Of a stretch of 64,000 nucleotides of DNA, positions 18,364 to 26,117 are shown piece after piece. Origin of the DNA: CAZLGM01 sp964623625 (GTDB taxonomy: Bacteria > Desulfobacterota > Desulfobulbia > Desulfobulbales > Desulfocapsaceae); the NCBI GenBank assembly GCA_964623625.1, contig CAZUUJ010000008.1, positions 1-64,000 on the forward strand, in the 5' to 3' direction. The notes below the pieces were generated by a model. That model worked only from the letters and a program-made list of their open reading frames with translations. It was not told the DNA's origin and did not search any database. How positions within the stretch are numbered: the stretch's first letter is position 1; each line of letters begins with the position of its first letter. The position numbers were made by a program, and so were the translations under genes.

Positions 18364-18541
18364 AGACCGAATTGATTGTTTTCAACCTATTGGATTATTT
18401 CATGATTGCACAAATATCATTGCTTTGTCAAATACTGGTGGAAATGAGAGGGAGAAAAAATGGATACGCACACAACTAGGAAACAATCCACCGGCTAAAT
18501 GAGTACACCTATCAGAGATGTTCCCTCAACTTAGGGCTCGC

Positions 18542-19720
18542 TTAACGAAGAAAACGGGCAAATTCCTGGAAAACCAAGTCGATATGGATGGCAAAACCAA
18601 GGCCTTCAAACTTTTCCGTCACCAGCTTTAAGGTATTGACACCGATCACCTTGCCGTCCTTTGTGATCAGCGGCCCACCCGAATTACCCGGATAAATTTC
18701 TGCATTGGTCTGGATATGATCTTTTCGATAGGAGGACAAAACACCTGAAGTTACGCTGTTAGTCAGATTCAATGGGGAACCGACCGCGTACACCGGATCG
18801 CCAAGGGCTGTTTCGTTTTTTTTCGCTGGACGAAGATATGGGGTTTTCACCTCTTTGATTTTTAAAAGTGCCAGATCGTACGAATCACTGATCTTATAGA
18901 GCAGGGCCGCCATTTTCGTCCCATCTGCCAGGGTTACTGTAAACTTGAATTGGCCTTCCTGTTCCTGCCGTATTTGCTTGTATTGGCTCTTTTTGGAAGA
19001 AAACTCCTGTAATTTCTGATTATATTCCTCCTTCACTTGCTGATACTGCTTCTTATTTATGCGCAACTCGTCTTCATACTCCAGCAGATCCCGGCGATAG
19101 TTCTTGAGGTATTGTCTGTCACTCTCTGTCCTGGCTTCTTTTTTATAGCGGCTGTACTCCTTCCACCACCTGGCGAGTTTCTGTTCATATTTATCGATTC
19201 TTTTTTTTCTCCTCTCCATCTCATCTTTGAGCTTCTTAAACTGTTTTCCGGCATCCGCTATTTTTTTTGAGATCCTTCTTTTCGTGCTGTCACTCCCCCT
19301 GACTACATGACGGTTGGTAACGATCAGTCCGTCATCGCTGATAAAAAAGCCGGAACCGAAGCCGGCAACCGTTTTAATATAGACAGAACACATATTGGCC
19401 CGTTCAATCATATTCTTTGGCTGTTTTACCGCCAGCAGTTTCTTTTCCAGATCCAGTTCCGGCGGGGTATGGGTGCCGGCCTTGCTCTGTTGCTGAATAA
19501 CCTGTTTGACTTTTTTGGAATAGACAATTTTTGCCACATCTCTACTGGGTATCTCAATCATGCCGCCAAACCGCTCATAGGCAACTGTTGTCCCTTTTTC
19601 AATCACCATGGAGCTGCGGATAATCTTGCCGTTTTTTAAAACGATCTTATGGCCATACGCAGCTGTTGAAAAGAAAAGACAAAGACTCAGTGAAATGATG
19701 ATAATTCTAATCTGACTCAT
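18542..19720 (-). CDS. Secreted trypsin-like serine protease with a coiled-coil insert in the catalytic domain
   Basis: 392 aa with an N-terminal signal peptide (about residues 1-23). A short domain follows (HKIVLKNGKIIRSSMVIEKG, a repeat type often seen in secreted proteins). The S1/DegP-like catalytic triad is visible as H138 (TNRHVV), D282 (YDLALLKI) and S347 (GNSGGPL). Between His and Asp lies a highly charged predicted coiled coil of about 110 residues (146-256), rich in Lys, Glu, Gln and Tyr. No PDZ domain follows: the protein ends shortly after the protease. Likely periplasmic. The insert could serve oligomerisation or cell-envelope contact; that is inference. Confidence 0.85.
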   Translation of the reverse strand: MSQIRIIIISLSLCLFFSTAAYGHKIVLKNGKIIRSSMVIEKGTTVAYERFGGMIEIPSRDVAKIVYSKKVKQVIQQQSKAGTHTPPELDLEKKLLAVKQPKNMIERANMCSVYIKTVAGFGSGFFISDDGLIVTNRHVVRGSDSTKRRISKKIADAGKQFKKLKDEMERRKKRIDKYEQKLARWWKEYSRYKKEARTESDRQYLKNYRRDLLEYEDELRINKKQYQQVKEEYNQKLQEFSSKKSQYKQIRQEQEGQFKFTVTLADGTKMAALLYKISDSYDLALLKIKEVKTPYLRPAKKNETALGDPVYAVGSPLNLTNSVTSGVLSSYRKDHIQTNAEIYPGNSGGPLITKDGKVIGVNTLKLVTEKFEGLGFAIHIDLVFQEFARFLR

Positions 19721-19844
19721 CGCTCAAACCCCTGAAACTTAGGAATATCGACGGCAAAGTACTATAACAGCTTATCCATTGTCAACGTAACGGGCGGTGC
19801 TGAGTAATTAACCGACAGCAGTGTTGTTATGATTCAAGAAAAGG

Positions 19845-20471
19845 TTATAGCACAAGTTTAATTAAAACGAAACCACCGATCAGCAGGATCATGAAGACAA
19901 TGGTGAGGATACCAAAATATTTATCGATGTAGATTCGCATCGGTTCCCCGAATTTCCAGATGATGGCCGCAACCAGGAAGAATCTGGCCGATCGTGAAAC
20001 GATGGAAACCAGGATGAATTTGGGAAAATCGATCTCAAAGGCGCCTGCGGTCAGGGTAAACAGTTTATAGGGAAGTGGGGTGAAGCCGGCAGTTCCAACG
20101 GCCCACACATCATATTTCCGGTAGAGGTTCTGCATGACCAGATATTTTTCCTGCAGGCCGTAAAATTCCAGGATATTCTGACCGATGCTGTCCATGAACC
20201 AGAGGCCCAGCCCATAACCAAAGGCACCGCCAATCACTGAACCGACCGCGCAGATAGAAGCGTACTTGAATGAATTTTTGGATGCGGCAATGCACAGGGC
20301 GATTAAAAAAACATCCGGTGGGATAGGAAAAAATGATGATTCGACAAAAGCGATGCAGAAAAGGGCAAAAAGACCATATGGGGTCTGGATCCACTCCATG
20401 CAGATGTCATAGAGTCGCTTCAGCCAGGAAGGCTTCTTCAGATTGTCAGTTTTTCCATCCATGCTCGCCAA
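19845..20471 (-). CDS. DedA/YqaA-family membrane protein
   Basis: 208 aa with about five hydrophobic segments. Family features include FVESSFFPIPPDVFLIALCIAASK, VIGGAFGYGLG, and TAGFTPLPYKLFTLTAGAF, which match the YqaA branch of the DedA (SNARE-associated, VTT) family. These proteins are thought to move lipids or support membrane energetics. M1 or M4 (20462) may be the start; both overlap the end of pcm by up to 26 bp, so translation is probably coupled. Confidence 0.88.
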   Translation of the reverse strand: MASMDGKTDNLKKPSWLKRLYDICMEWIQTPYGLFALFCIAFVESSFFPIPPDVFLIALCIAASKNSFKYASICAVGSVIGGAFGYGLGLWFMDSIGQNILEFYGLQEKYLVMQNLYRKYDVWAVGTAGFTPLPYKLFTLTAGAFEIDFPKFILVSIVSRSARFFLVAAIIWKFGEPMRIYIDKYFGILTIVFMILLIGGFVLIKLVL

Positions 20472-21093
20472 TCAGCTCCACAAAACGGACATGTTCCAGG
20501 TGGGATACCTCAACCTCACCACCTTCTTTTATCACTAGTTTCAACGCCTGAGTATAGACATCTCCAACGGGAATGACGAGCCTTCCCGGATCGGCCAATT
20601 GGTCGATAAGGGGATCGGGAATTTTCGGACCACCTGCAGTGACGATGATTGCATCATATGAGCCATATTCCGGCCAGCCCAGGGTTCCGTCATCGAGTTT
20701 GGTCTGGATATTATTATAGCGCAACTTATCAAAAACCTTTCGGGATTCGGATAACAGTGCCGGTATGCGCTCAACTGTGTAGACCTTCCTGCAGATACGG
20801 GACAGAATGGCCGCCTGGTATCCCGACCCGGTTCCGATCTCCAGAACCGTTTCATCACCAGTTAACTGCAGAGACTGGGTCATAAGAGCCACAATGAACG
20901 GTTGGGAAATGGTCTGTCCGGAACCGATCGGCAGAGGATGGTCTCCATAGGCTTTCGACTCCAGCCCCTTATCGACAAAAAGATGCCTGGGAACGGCCAT
21001 CATAGCCGTAAGCGTCTTTTCGTCGATAATCCCTCGGGGAACGATCTGCTCACGAACCATCCGTTCACGAGCTTTGGAAAATCGATCTTTCAC
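20446..21093 (-). CDS. pcm: Protein-L-isoaspartate O-methyltransferase
   Basis: 215 aa SAM-dependent methyltransferase that repairs isoaspartyl residues. Family features: MVREQIVPRGIIDEKTLTAMMAVPRHLFVD, GSGQTISQPFIVALM, the SAM loop EIGTGSGYQAAIL, and AIIVTAGGPKIPDPLIDQL. Length is normal. It is followed, with overlap, by the DedA-type gene and preceded by the BamE-like lipoprotein gene 20 bp upstream. Confidence 0.95.
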   Translation of the reverse strand: MKDRFSKARERMVREQIVPRGIIDEKTLTAMMAVPRHLFVDKGLESKAYGDHPLPIGSGQTISQPFIVALMTQSLQLTGDETVLEIGTGSGYQAAILSRICRKVYTVERIPALLSESRKVFDKLRYNNIQTKLDDGTLGWPEYGSYDAIIVTAGGPKIPDPLIDQLADPGRLVIPVGDVYTQALKLVIKEGGEVEVSHLEHVRFVELIGEHGWKN

Positions 21094-21113
21094 AGATTTT
21101 ACCGATTCCCCGG

Positions 21114-21473
21114 TTATTTTGTTTGAAGATTGGGCTCTTCGGCTGTTCTATAAACGGAGCCGACCACAACATCCCCTTCGATAGTGACCACGATGGAACT
21201 GTATCCGTGACCGCTGAACAACCCGCCAATAACATACATATCCTGAAGAGATGAGCGCTGCTCCTCTTCGTATATCCATTCTTCGCGTTTCTCGGACACT
21301 TTTTTCTTCAGGTCAGGCTCTCCTAAAAAGGTCAACACGTCCTGGCGTGTCGAATGGCCGGCCTTGATCATACTGATATCGGAGGAAAGATGACGGACAG
21401 GATGATCGGCGCACCCTGCCAAGAGAAACAGCAGGGCAAGCGGCGGTATGAGTCGTCCAAATCGTGTTATCAT
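21114..21473 (-). CDS. BamE/SmpA-like outer-membrane lipoprotein
   Basis: 119 aa from the ATG at 21473, which follows GGGAGA by a normal distance; the frame extends six codons further. Lipoprotein signal with lipobox LLAGC near residue 20. The SmpA/OmlA fold is suggested by IKAGHSTRQDVLTFLGEPDLKKKVSEKREEWIYE (about residues 35-70). Such proteins assist the BAM complex or other envelope assembly. Since bamA is far away in the window, it may be the BamE homologue or a separate member of the family. Confidence 0.8.
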   Translation of the reverse strand: MITRFGRLIPPLALLFLLAGCADHPVRHLSSDISMIKAGHSTRQDVLTFLGEPDLKKKVSEKREEWIYEEEQRSSLQDMYVIGGLFSGHGYSSIVVTIEGDVVVGSVYRTAEEPNLQTK

Positions 21474-21527
21474 AATGTTCTCCCGGAGCAATTCACGGCC
21501 TCTCCCATACTGGGCCGACTTGACTGT

Positions 21528-21646
21528 AGTCTGAATCCGTGACGAAGATGGTTGTTTTCACCATGAACCTTCTGATATATCAAAAGATGAAGTACTAGCG
21601 TATGCACTCCAAGAGCACTTCCTACGGGCGCTCACGAATTCAGGTG
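21528..21646. repeat. Family 1 palindromic element, divergent copy
   Basis: Lies between the lipoprotein gene and htpG. Left end GTCTGAATCCGTGA, right end TCACGAATTCAGG. The right arm contains the same 26-base stretch (reverse complement of the 12570-12596 segment: CTCCAAGAGCACTTCC, then GGGCGCT). The apical part is TTCTGATATATCAAAAG. The left arm is partly replaced by other sequence, so pairing is weaker than in the other copies. Confidence 0.65.
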
Positions 21647-21767
21647 TGAGAAATATGGAACAATACAGGCTGAAACAACGTTTGCGTTCAGCCCTTATTT
21701 TCTCCGTAAAGAAGCACTTATAGTCTGTCGACTGCCTTTTTTCAAGATAAAGTAATAGTGAGAGGAG

Positions 21768-23645
21768 TTACTCACCGACCACCCGGTCAAGGATCCTGTA
21801 ATTTCGCTCAACCATGGTCAGTGGATCGACAACCAGCCCCGCCTGGATCATGGCATTGTCATAGATCTGTTCCGCCACCTCCTTGGCAAAGGTTTCATCG
21901 CTGTTCTGCAGCTCGGCCAGTTTGACGATCAGCCTGTTGTTCATGTTAATCTCAAGGTTCTTCTTGGACGGTGGCATTGCCCCCATCCCCTTCTCAAATT
22001 TGGCCGCTGAAAGCACCCGTTCCATGGATGAGGTCATATAGCTGTCCGGATTGACGATCATCGCCGGAGCGTCAACAAGACGTTTTGATTCGATCACATC
22101 ACCCACCTTGTTACCAAGTGTGCCTTTCAGCCAATCGATCAACGACTGTTTTGATTCATCTCCCAGCGGTGAGTCCTGCGTGTCTTCAGCGTCCTTTTCA
22201 TCTTTTTCCTTGGAGTCGGGAATGGAAAGGTCGGCCCGGTCGGCAGAAACCAGTTTCTTGCCGTCAAATTCACCGAGATGCGAGAGCACAAAATCGTCAA
22301 TGGGCTCCATGGTGTAGATGATCTCAATATCTCTTTTCTTGAACATCTCAACGTATGGACCGGACTCGATGGCGGCCCGTGAAGACCCGTTGATATAATA
22401 AATCTCTTCCTGGTCCTCGTTCATCCGTTCCACATACTCACTTAAACTGATGGGGACATTGCTGTCCGAGCGGGACGACTCGAACCGGACGAGTTTGCCC
22501 AACTCCTTCTGGTATTCGTAATCCGAGGTGATCCCCTCTTTGATGAAGATCCCAAAGGTCTTCCAGAATTCCATGTATTTTTCCGGGTCTGCCTTGGCCT
22601 GTTCGGCCAGGAACTTTAAAAACCGTTTAGTGATAACCTTACGCAGCTTGGCTACCAGGGCATTGTCCTGCAATTGTTGACGGGAGATATTAAGCGGCAG
22701 GTCTTCACTGTCGATAACACCTTTTAGGAACCTCAACCATTCGGGCAGGATCGTTTCCGAATGCTGGTCGATCAGAATACGCTGACAATAGAGATTGACA
22801 CCGGGGTCGAGCCGACCGAAGCCGAGAACTTCAAAATTCTCTTTGGGAACAAAGAGCAGTGCGTTGATGGCCAGCGGGGCATCCGCTGAGAAGTGCAGCC
22901 GATAGGTCGGCTCATCGGTGGCGTTGCCGATAAACTTATAAAAATCGGTGTATTCCTCATCTTTGATCTCGTTCTTGTTCCTGGTCCATAACGCCTGAAC
23001 CGTATTGACTGTCTCTGAATCAAGTTTGATGGGAAACTGAACAAAGGCCGAGTACTGTTTAATGATCGATTCAACTTTCCACTTGGCAGAGTAGTCATGG
23101 GCGTCTTCTTTAAGCTCGACGATGATCTTCGTCCCCCGCCTCAAGCCTTTCATCTCACTGATAGTATACGTGCCGGTACCGTCAGAAACCCATTCATTCC
23201 CTTCGGAGCCGTCCCATGAACGGCTTTGTACCTGCACTTTGGCACCGGCCATAAAGGCAGCATAAAATCCGACACCGAACTGTCCGATCAAGCTGACATC
23301 TTTTTGAGCCGCTTCTGCAAGTTCGGTTAAAAAAGCATTGGAACCGGAATGGGCAATGGTGCCGAGGTTGGATTCAAGCTCGTCCCGAGTCATACCGATC
23401 CCGGTATCTGTAATGGTGAAGGTATGGTTTTTATCGTCAAGATCGATGGTGATCTCAAGAGGGACATGGGAATCAAAGCTGTCTTCCTGGGTCAACGACT
23501 CATGCCGATATTTCTCCAGGGCATCCGCCGCATTCGAGATCAATTCCCGAATAAAAATGTCCCGTTCGGTATAAAGCGAGTGAATAACGATATCGAGTAA
23601 TTTTTTAGTTTCCGCCTGAAACTCATGGGTTGTCGTCTGGGTCAT
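21768..23645 (-). CDS. htpG: Molecular chaperone HtpG (Hsp90)
   Basis: 625 aa. ATP-binding GHKL motifs: ELISNAADALEKYR, DTGIGMTRDEL, GQFGVGFYAAFM, GTKIIVELK. The middle domain has DLPLNISRQQLQDN, and the C-terminal dimerisation domain ends PLTMVERNYRILDRVVGE. The start at 23645 is preferred over 23654 because AAGGTGG lies just upstream. Length is in the normal range (about 620-640). The assembly gap lies shortly upstream, so promoter elements cannot be judged fully. Confidence 0.97.
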   Translation of the reverse strand: MTQTTTHEFQAETKKLLDIVIHSLYTERDIFIRELISNAADALEKYRHESLTQEDSFDSHVPLEITIDLDDKNHTFTITDTGIGMTRDELESNLGTIAHSGSNAFLTELAEAAQKDVSLIGQFGVGFYAAFMAGAKVQVQSRSWDGSEGNEWVSDGTGTYTISEMKGLRRGTKIIVELKEDAHDYSAKWKVESIIKQYSAFVQFPIKLDSETVNTVQALWTRNKNEIKDEEYTDFYKFIGNATDEPTYRLHFSADAPLAINALLFVPKENFEVLGFGRLDPGVNLYCQRILIDQHSETILPEWLRFLKGVIDSEDLPLNISRQQLQDNALVAKLRKVITKRFLKFLAEQAKADPEKYMEFWKTFGIFIKEGITSDYEYQKELGKLVRFESSRSDSNVPISLSEYVERMNEDQEEIYYINGSSRAAIESGPYVEMFKKRDIEIIYTMEPIDDFVLSHLGEFDGKKLVSADRADLSIPDSKEKDEKDAEDTQDSPLGDESKQSLIDWLKGTLGNKVGDVIESKRLVDAPAMIVNPDSYMTSSMERVLSAAKFEKGMGAMPPSKKNLEINMNNRLIVKLAELQNSDETFAKEVAEQIYDNAMIQAGLVVDPLTMVERNYRILDRVVGE

Positions 23646-23681
23646 GGATGCCACCTTAGTTTCCTTTTCTTCTATTGGGAC

Positions 23682-23823
23682 AGGAGTTCAGCAATGGCAC
23701 ATCTTTGGCGATTTGGGCCGTATCGCAATGNNNNNNNNNNCCTCCCCCCTTTTGGTTGTTTGCGGCCTCTCCCCCCTGGGCGGGCCCAAAAACCCCCCAA
23801 AATTTGTGCCTTTGCTGAACTCT
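23682..23823. repeat. Inverted repeat spanning an assembly gap (10 N)
   Basis: The left flank has AGGAGTTCAGCAATGGCAC (23682-23700) and the right flank ends in GTGCCTTTGCTGAACTCTT (about 23806-23824), complementary with a few mismatches. The similarity continues towards the gap (TTTGGGCC on one side against TTTTTGGGCCC of the complement on the other). The right arm is rich in runs of C. The run of N at 23731-23740 marks unresolved sequence of unknown real length. A strong hairpin probably stopped sequencing here. Confidence 0.7.
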
Positions 23824-23940
23824 TGCGTTGCTTTTTTGGTTAATGTGAGCCAAAATACATTTAACCATACTTTTCCCCCTGTCAAGTAACGGTTGACACG
23901 GAAACGCACAGAATTCTATACCTACGGCTGGAACTTTTAT

Positions 23941-24615
23941 ATGAGAATTATTTGTTTTGGTGATGTCCATATGTCCCTTGGGAAATTTCAGGACATCCCC
24001 GGGATCGGTTCCGCCGACGCAGTCATCATTAACGGAGACTTGACCAATTTTGGCAGTGCTGATGACGCCAGGAAAATTATTGACTGTGTGAAGGATGTGA
24101 ATCAAACCGTTTACGCCCAGATTGGCAACCTGGATAACATGGATGTCAACGACTATTTACAGGAGATTGGTATCAATCTTCATGGCCAGGCAATACTATT
24201 AGACGGTCAATGTTGCCTGATAGGTGCTGGCGGTTCAAACATTGCTCCTTTTAATTATCCTGTCGATTTTTCCGAAGCTGAAATCAGCGCGCTTCTTGAT
24301 ACTGCCTACTTTCAGGCAAAAGAATTGATATCTACAGTTGACAACAGTGACATGCCGCTTATCCTTGTGGTCCATATGCCGCCATTCGGCACAGAAGTTG
24401 ATAGGTTGCATGACGGCACCCATGTTGGCTCGTCCGCTGTCCGACAATTTATAGAAAACATTCAACCTGCTGTGTGTTTGGCCGGACATATCCATGAAGC
24501 CAGGGGTGAGGATATAATAGGCAGCACCCCTGTTATCAATCCCGGAATGATCAGCAAAGGCGGCTGGATTGATGTAACAGTTGAAGGCTCAACAGTAACG
24601 GCGTCTTTAAAATGA
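23941..24615 (+). CDS. Calcineurin-like metallophosphoesterase
   Basis: 224 aa. Metal-binding motifs in order: GDVHMS (residues 7-12), NGDLTNFG, GNLDN (usually GNHD or GNCD), HMPPFG, and GHIHEARG near residue 190. The open frame reaches back to 23893, but the ATG at 23941 gives the normal N-terminus, with GGAAC upstream. The stop overlaps the start of the hemY-type gene by ATGA, so the two are coupled. Substrate unknown; members include nucleotide and protein phosphatases. Confidence 0.85.
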   Translation: MRIICFGDVHMSLGKFQDIPGIGSADAVIINGDLTNFGSADDARKIIDCVKDVNQTVYAQIGNLDNMDVNDYLQEIGINLHGQAILLDGQCCLIGAGGSNIAPFNYPVDFSEAEISALLDTAYFQAKELISTVDNSDMPLILVVHMPPFGTEVDRLHDGTHVGSSAVRQFIENIQPAVCLAGHIHEARGEDIIGSTPVINPGMISKGGWIDVTVEGSTVTASLK

Positions 24616-26024
24616 AACAGACTACTCATCACTTCACCACAATCATTATAGGCGGGGGTCTTTCCGGCCTGACTGTCGCTCATAGACTGAGAAACAGTGC
24701 GCCGGACCATCGGCTGCTTGTCATGGAAAAAAGCGACCGGATTGGAGGCGCCATCCGTTCGCACAATGACCAGGGGTATCTTGCCGAGATCGGCCCCCAC
24801 GGCTTCCTGGACAACTGCGAGGAATCAAAGACTATCCTCTATGAAACCGGCCTTGACAAGGAATGCGTCAAAGCTCCCTTGAGCCGTTTTGTCCGCTATG
24901 TCTGCTTAAATGGCAAGCTGCTCCTTATTCCCCAGAGTCCACCTAAAATCATCAAGGCACCGCTGATTTCATGGCCGGCCAAGTTCAGAGTTCTTGGCGA
25001 TCTTTTCAAAAAGCCGCTACCCGGTGAGCCGTCGGTGGCCCAGTGGGCCGAATATCGGTTTGGGTCAGCCATGCTACCCTTTGTGGACGCGGTTTTTACC
25101 GGAACCTACGCGGGTGATTTCAATAGACTGGTGATCGATGGCGTGATGCCGGGAGTCCGTGAACTGGAGAACAAACATGGTTCCGTTATCCGTGGTCTGC
25201 TGGCCAAGTTAAAAGAATCTAAAAAGAGAGGAGAGAACAACAAAAAAAGAGAACTGCCCGCCATGACCAGTTTTCCCCAGGGAATGGGACGACTGGTGGA
25301 AAAACTGGGAGAGGGATTGCGTGACACTATTGACCTTTTTTTGAACTGTACCGTTTCAGCGGTCGCAAAAGAGAAAGATCTCTGGGTGGTCACCTGTTCC
25401 CAGGGGACCTTCTTTTGTGACAATCTGGTTATCGCTTTGCCGGTGAACCCATCGCTTGATCTGCTGTCCCAGCTCGGTGATTCGCCTCCTAGTCCCTCCA
25501 TTGCAGATGCAAAAATAGTAACGGTCGCCATCGGTTTTGAAGACGATGCCAAACTGCCACCCGGTTTTGGTTTTCTGACTCCTGAACAGGAACAACGATT
25601 CAGTCTTGGCTGCCTCTTTTCTTCAAATATGTTCCCTGGCCGGGCGCCTGACGGCCATATTCTTTTTGAGGTTCTGGTCGGTGGTCGACGGCATCCAGAA
25701 CGGATTGAACTCGATGATCAGACATTAATCACTAATATCCTAGAAGATATGCGGCAACTTCTTCATCTGCCAGGAGAACCAGCCTACACAAAAGTCCTTC
25801 GCTCTTCATGGGGTATTCCCCAGCTGGAAAAAGGATATCCGGAATTATTAAACTGGCGTGATCGGGTCACAGGACAACATGACAATCTGTTTGTCTGTGG
25901 CTTCGGCTGGCAGGGAATCGGGCTGAATGATATGATGAAATATGCAACGATTGCCGCGGAAAACCTGCTTGCCGGAATGAACGATAAACAGCAGCAAAGT
26001 GAGGTGAAGAAGGTTTATTTCTAA
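24612..26024 (+). CDS. hemY: Protoporphyrinogen oxidase, HemY type (FAD)
   Basis: 470 aa flavoprotein. FAD-binding Rossmann motif IIGGGLSGLTVAHRL at about residues 11-25, GGAIRSH, and a C-terminal FAD motif FVCGFGWQGIGLNDMMKYATIAAENL. Substrate-domain sequence such as FGSAMLPFVDAVFTGTYAGD matches the protoporphyrinogen/coproporphyrinogen oxidase family. It converts a porphyrinogen to the porphyrin in haem synthesis. In an anaerobe the acceptor would not be oxygen; what it is cannot be read here. Members of the same superfamily act on other substrates, so the assignment is good but not certain. Confidence 0.85.
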   Translation: MKQTTHHFTTIIIGGGLSGLTVAHRLRNSAPDHRLLVMEKSDRIGGAIRSHNDQGYLAEIGPHGFLDNCEESKTILYETGLDKECVKAPLSRFVRYVCLNGKLLLIPQSPPKIIKAPLISWPAKFRVLGDLFKKPLPGEPSVAQWAEYRFGSAMLPFVDAVFTGTYAGDFNRLVIDGVMPGVRELENKHGSVIRGLLAKLKESKKRGENNKKRELPAMTSFPQGMGRLVEKLGEGLRDTIDLFLNCTVSAVAKEKDLWVVTCSQGTFFCDNLVIALPVNPSLDLLSQLGDSPPSPSIADAKIVTVAIGFEDDAKLPPGFGFLTPEQEQRFSLGCLFSSNMFPGRAPDGHILFEVLVGGRRHPERIELDDQTLITNILEDMRQLLHLPGEPAYTKVLRSSWGIPQLEKGYPELLNWRDRVTGQHDNLFVCGFGWQGIGLNDMMKYATIAAENLLAGMNDKQQQSEVKKVYF

Positions 26025-26060
26025 GGTGAATAGAGTGATCTCCATTGACGCGGCTCTGTT

Positions 26061-26080
26061 TGGTACCTGAATCCGTGACC
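26061..26080. repeat. Family 1 terminus, half copy
   Basis: TGGTACCTGAATCCGTGACC lies between the convergent hemY-type gene and the ICMT-like gene. It matches the end sequence of family 1, but I see only a short inverted partner nearby (CACGGTG). It may be a decayed copy. Confidence 0.4.
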
Positions 26081-26117
26081 AACACGGTGTTAAACATTTC
26101 TGATTGACCCACACCTC

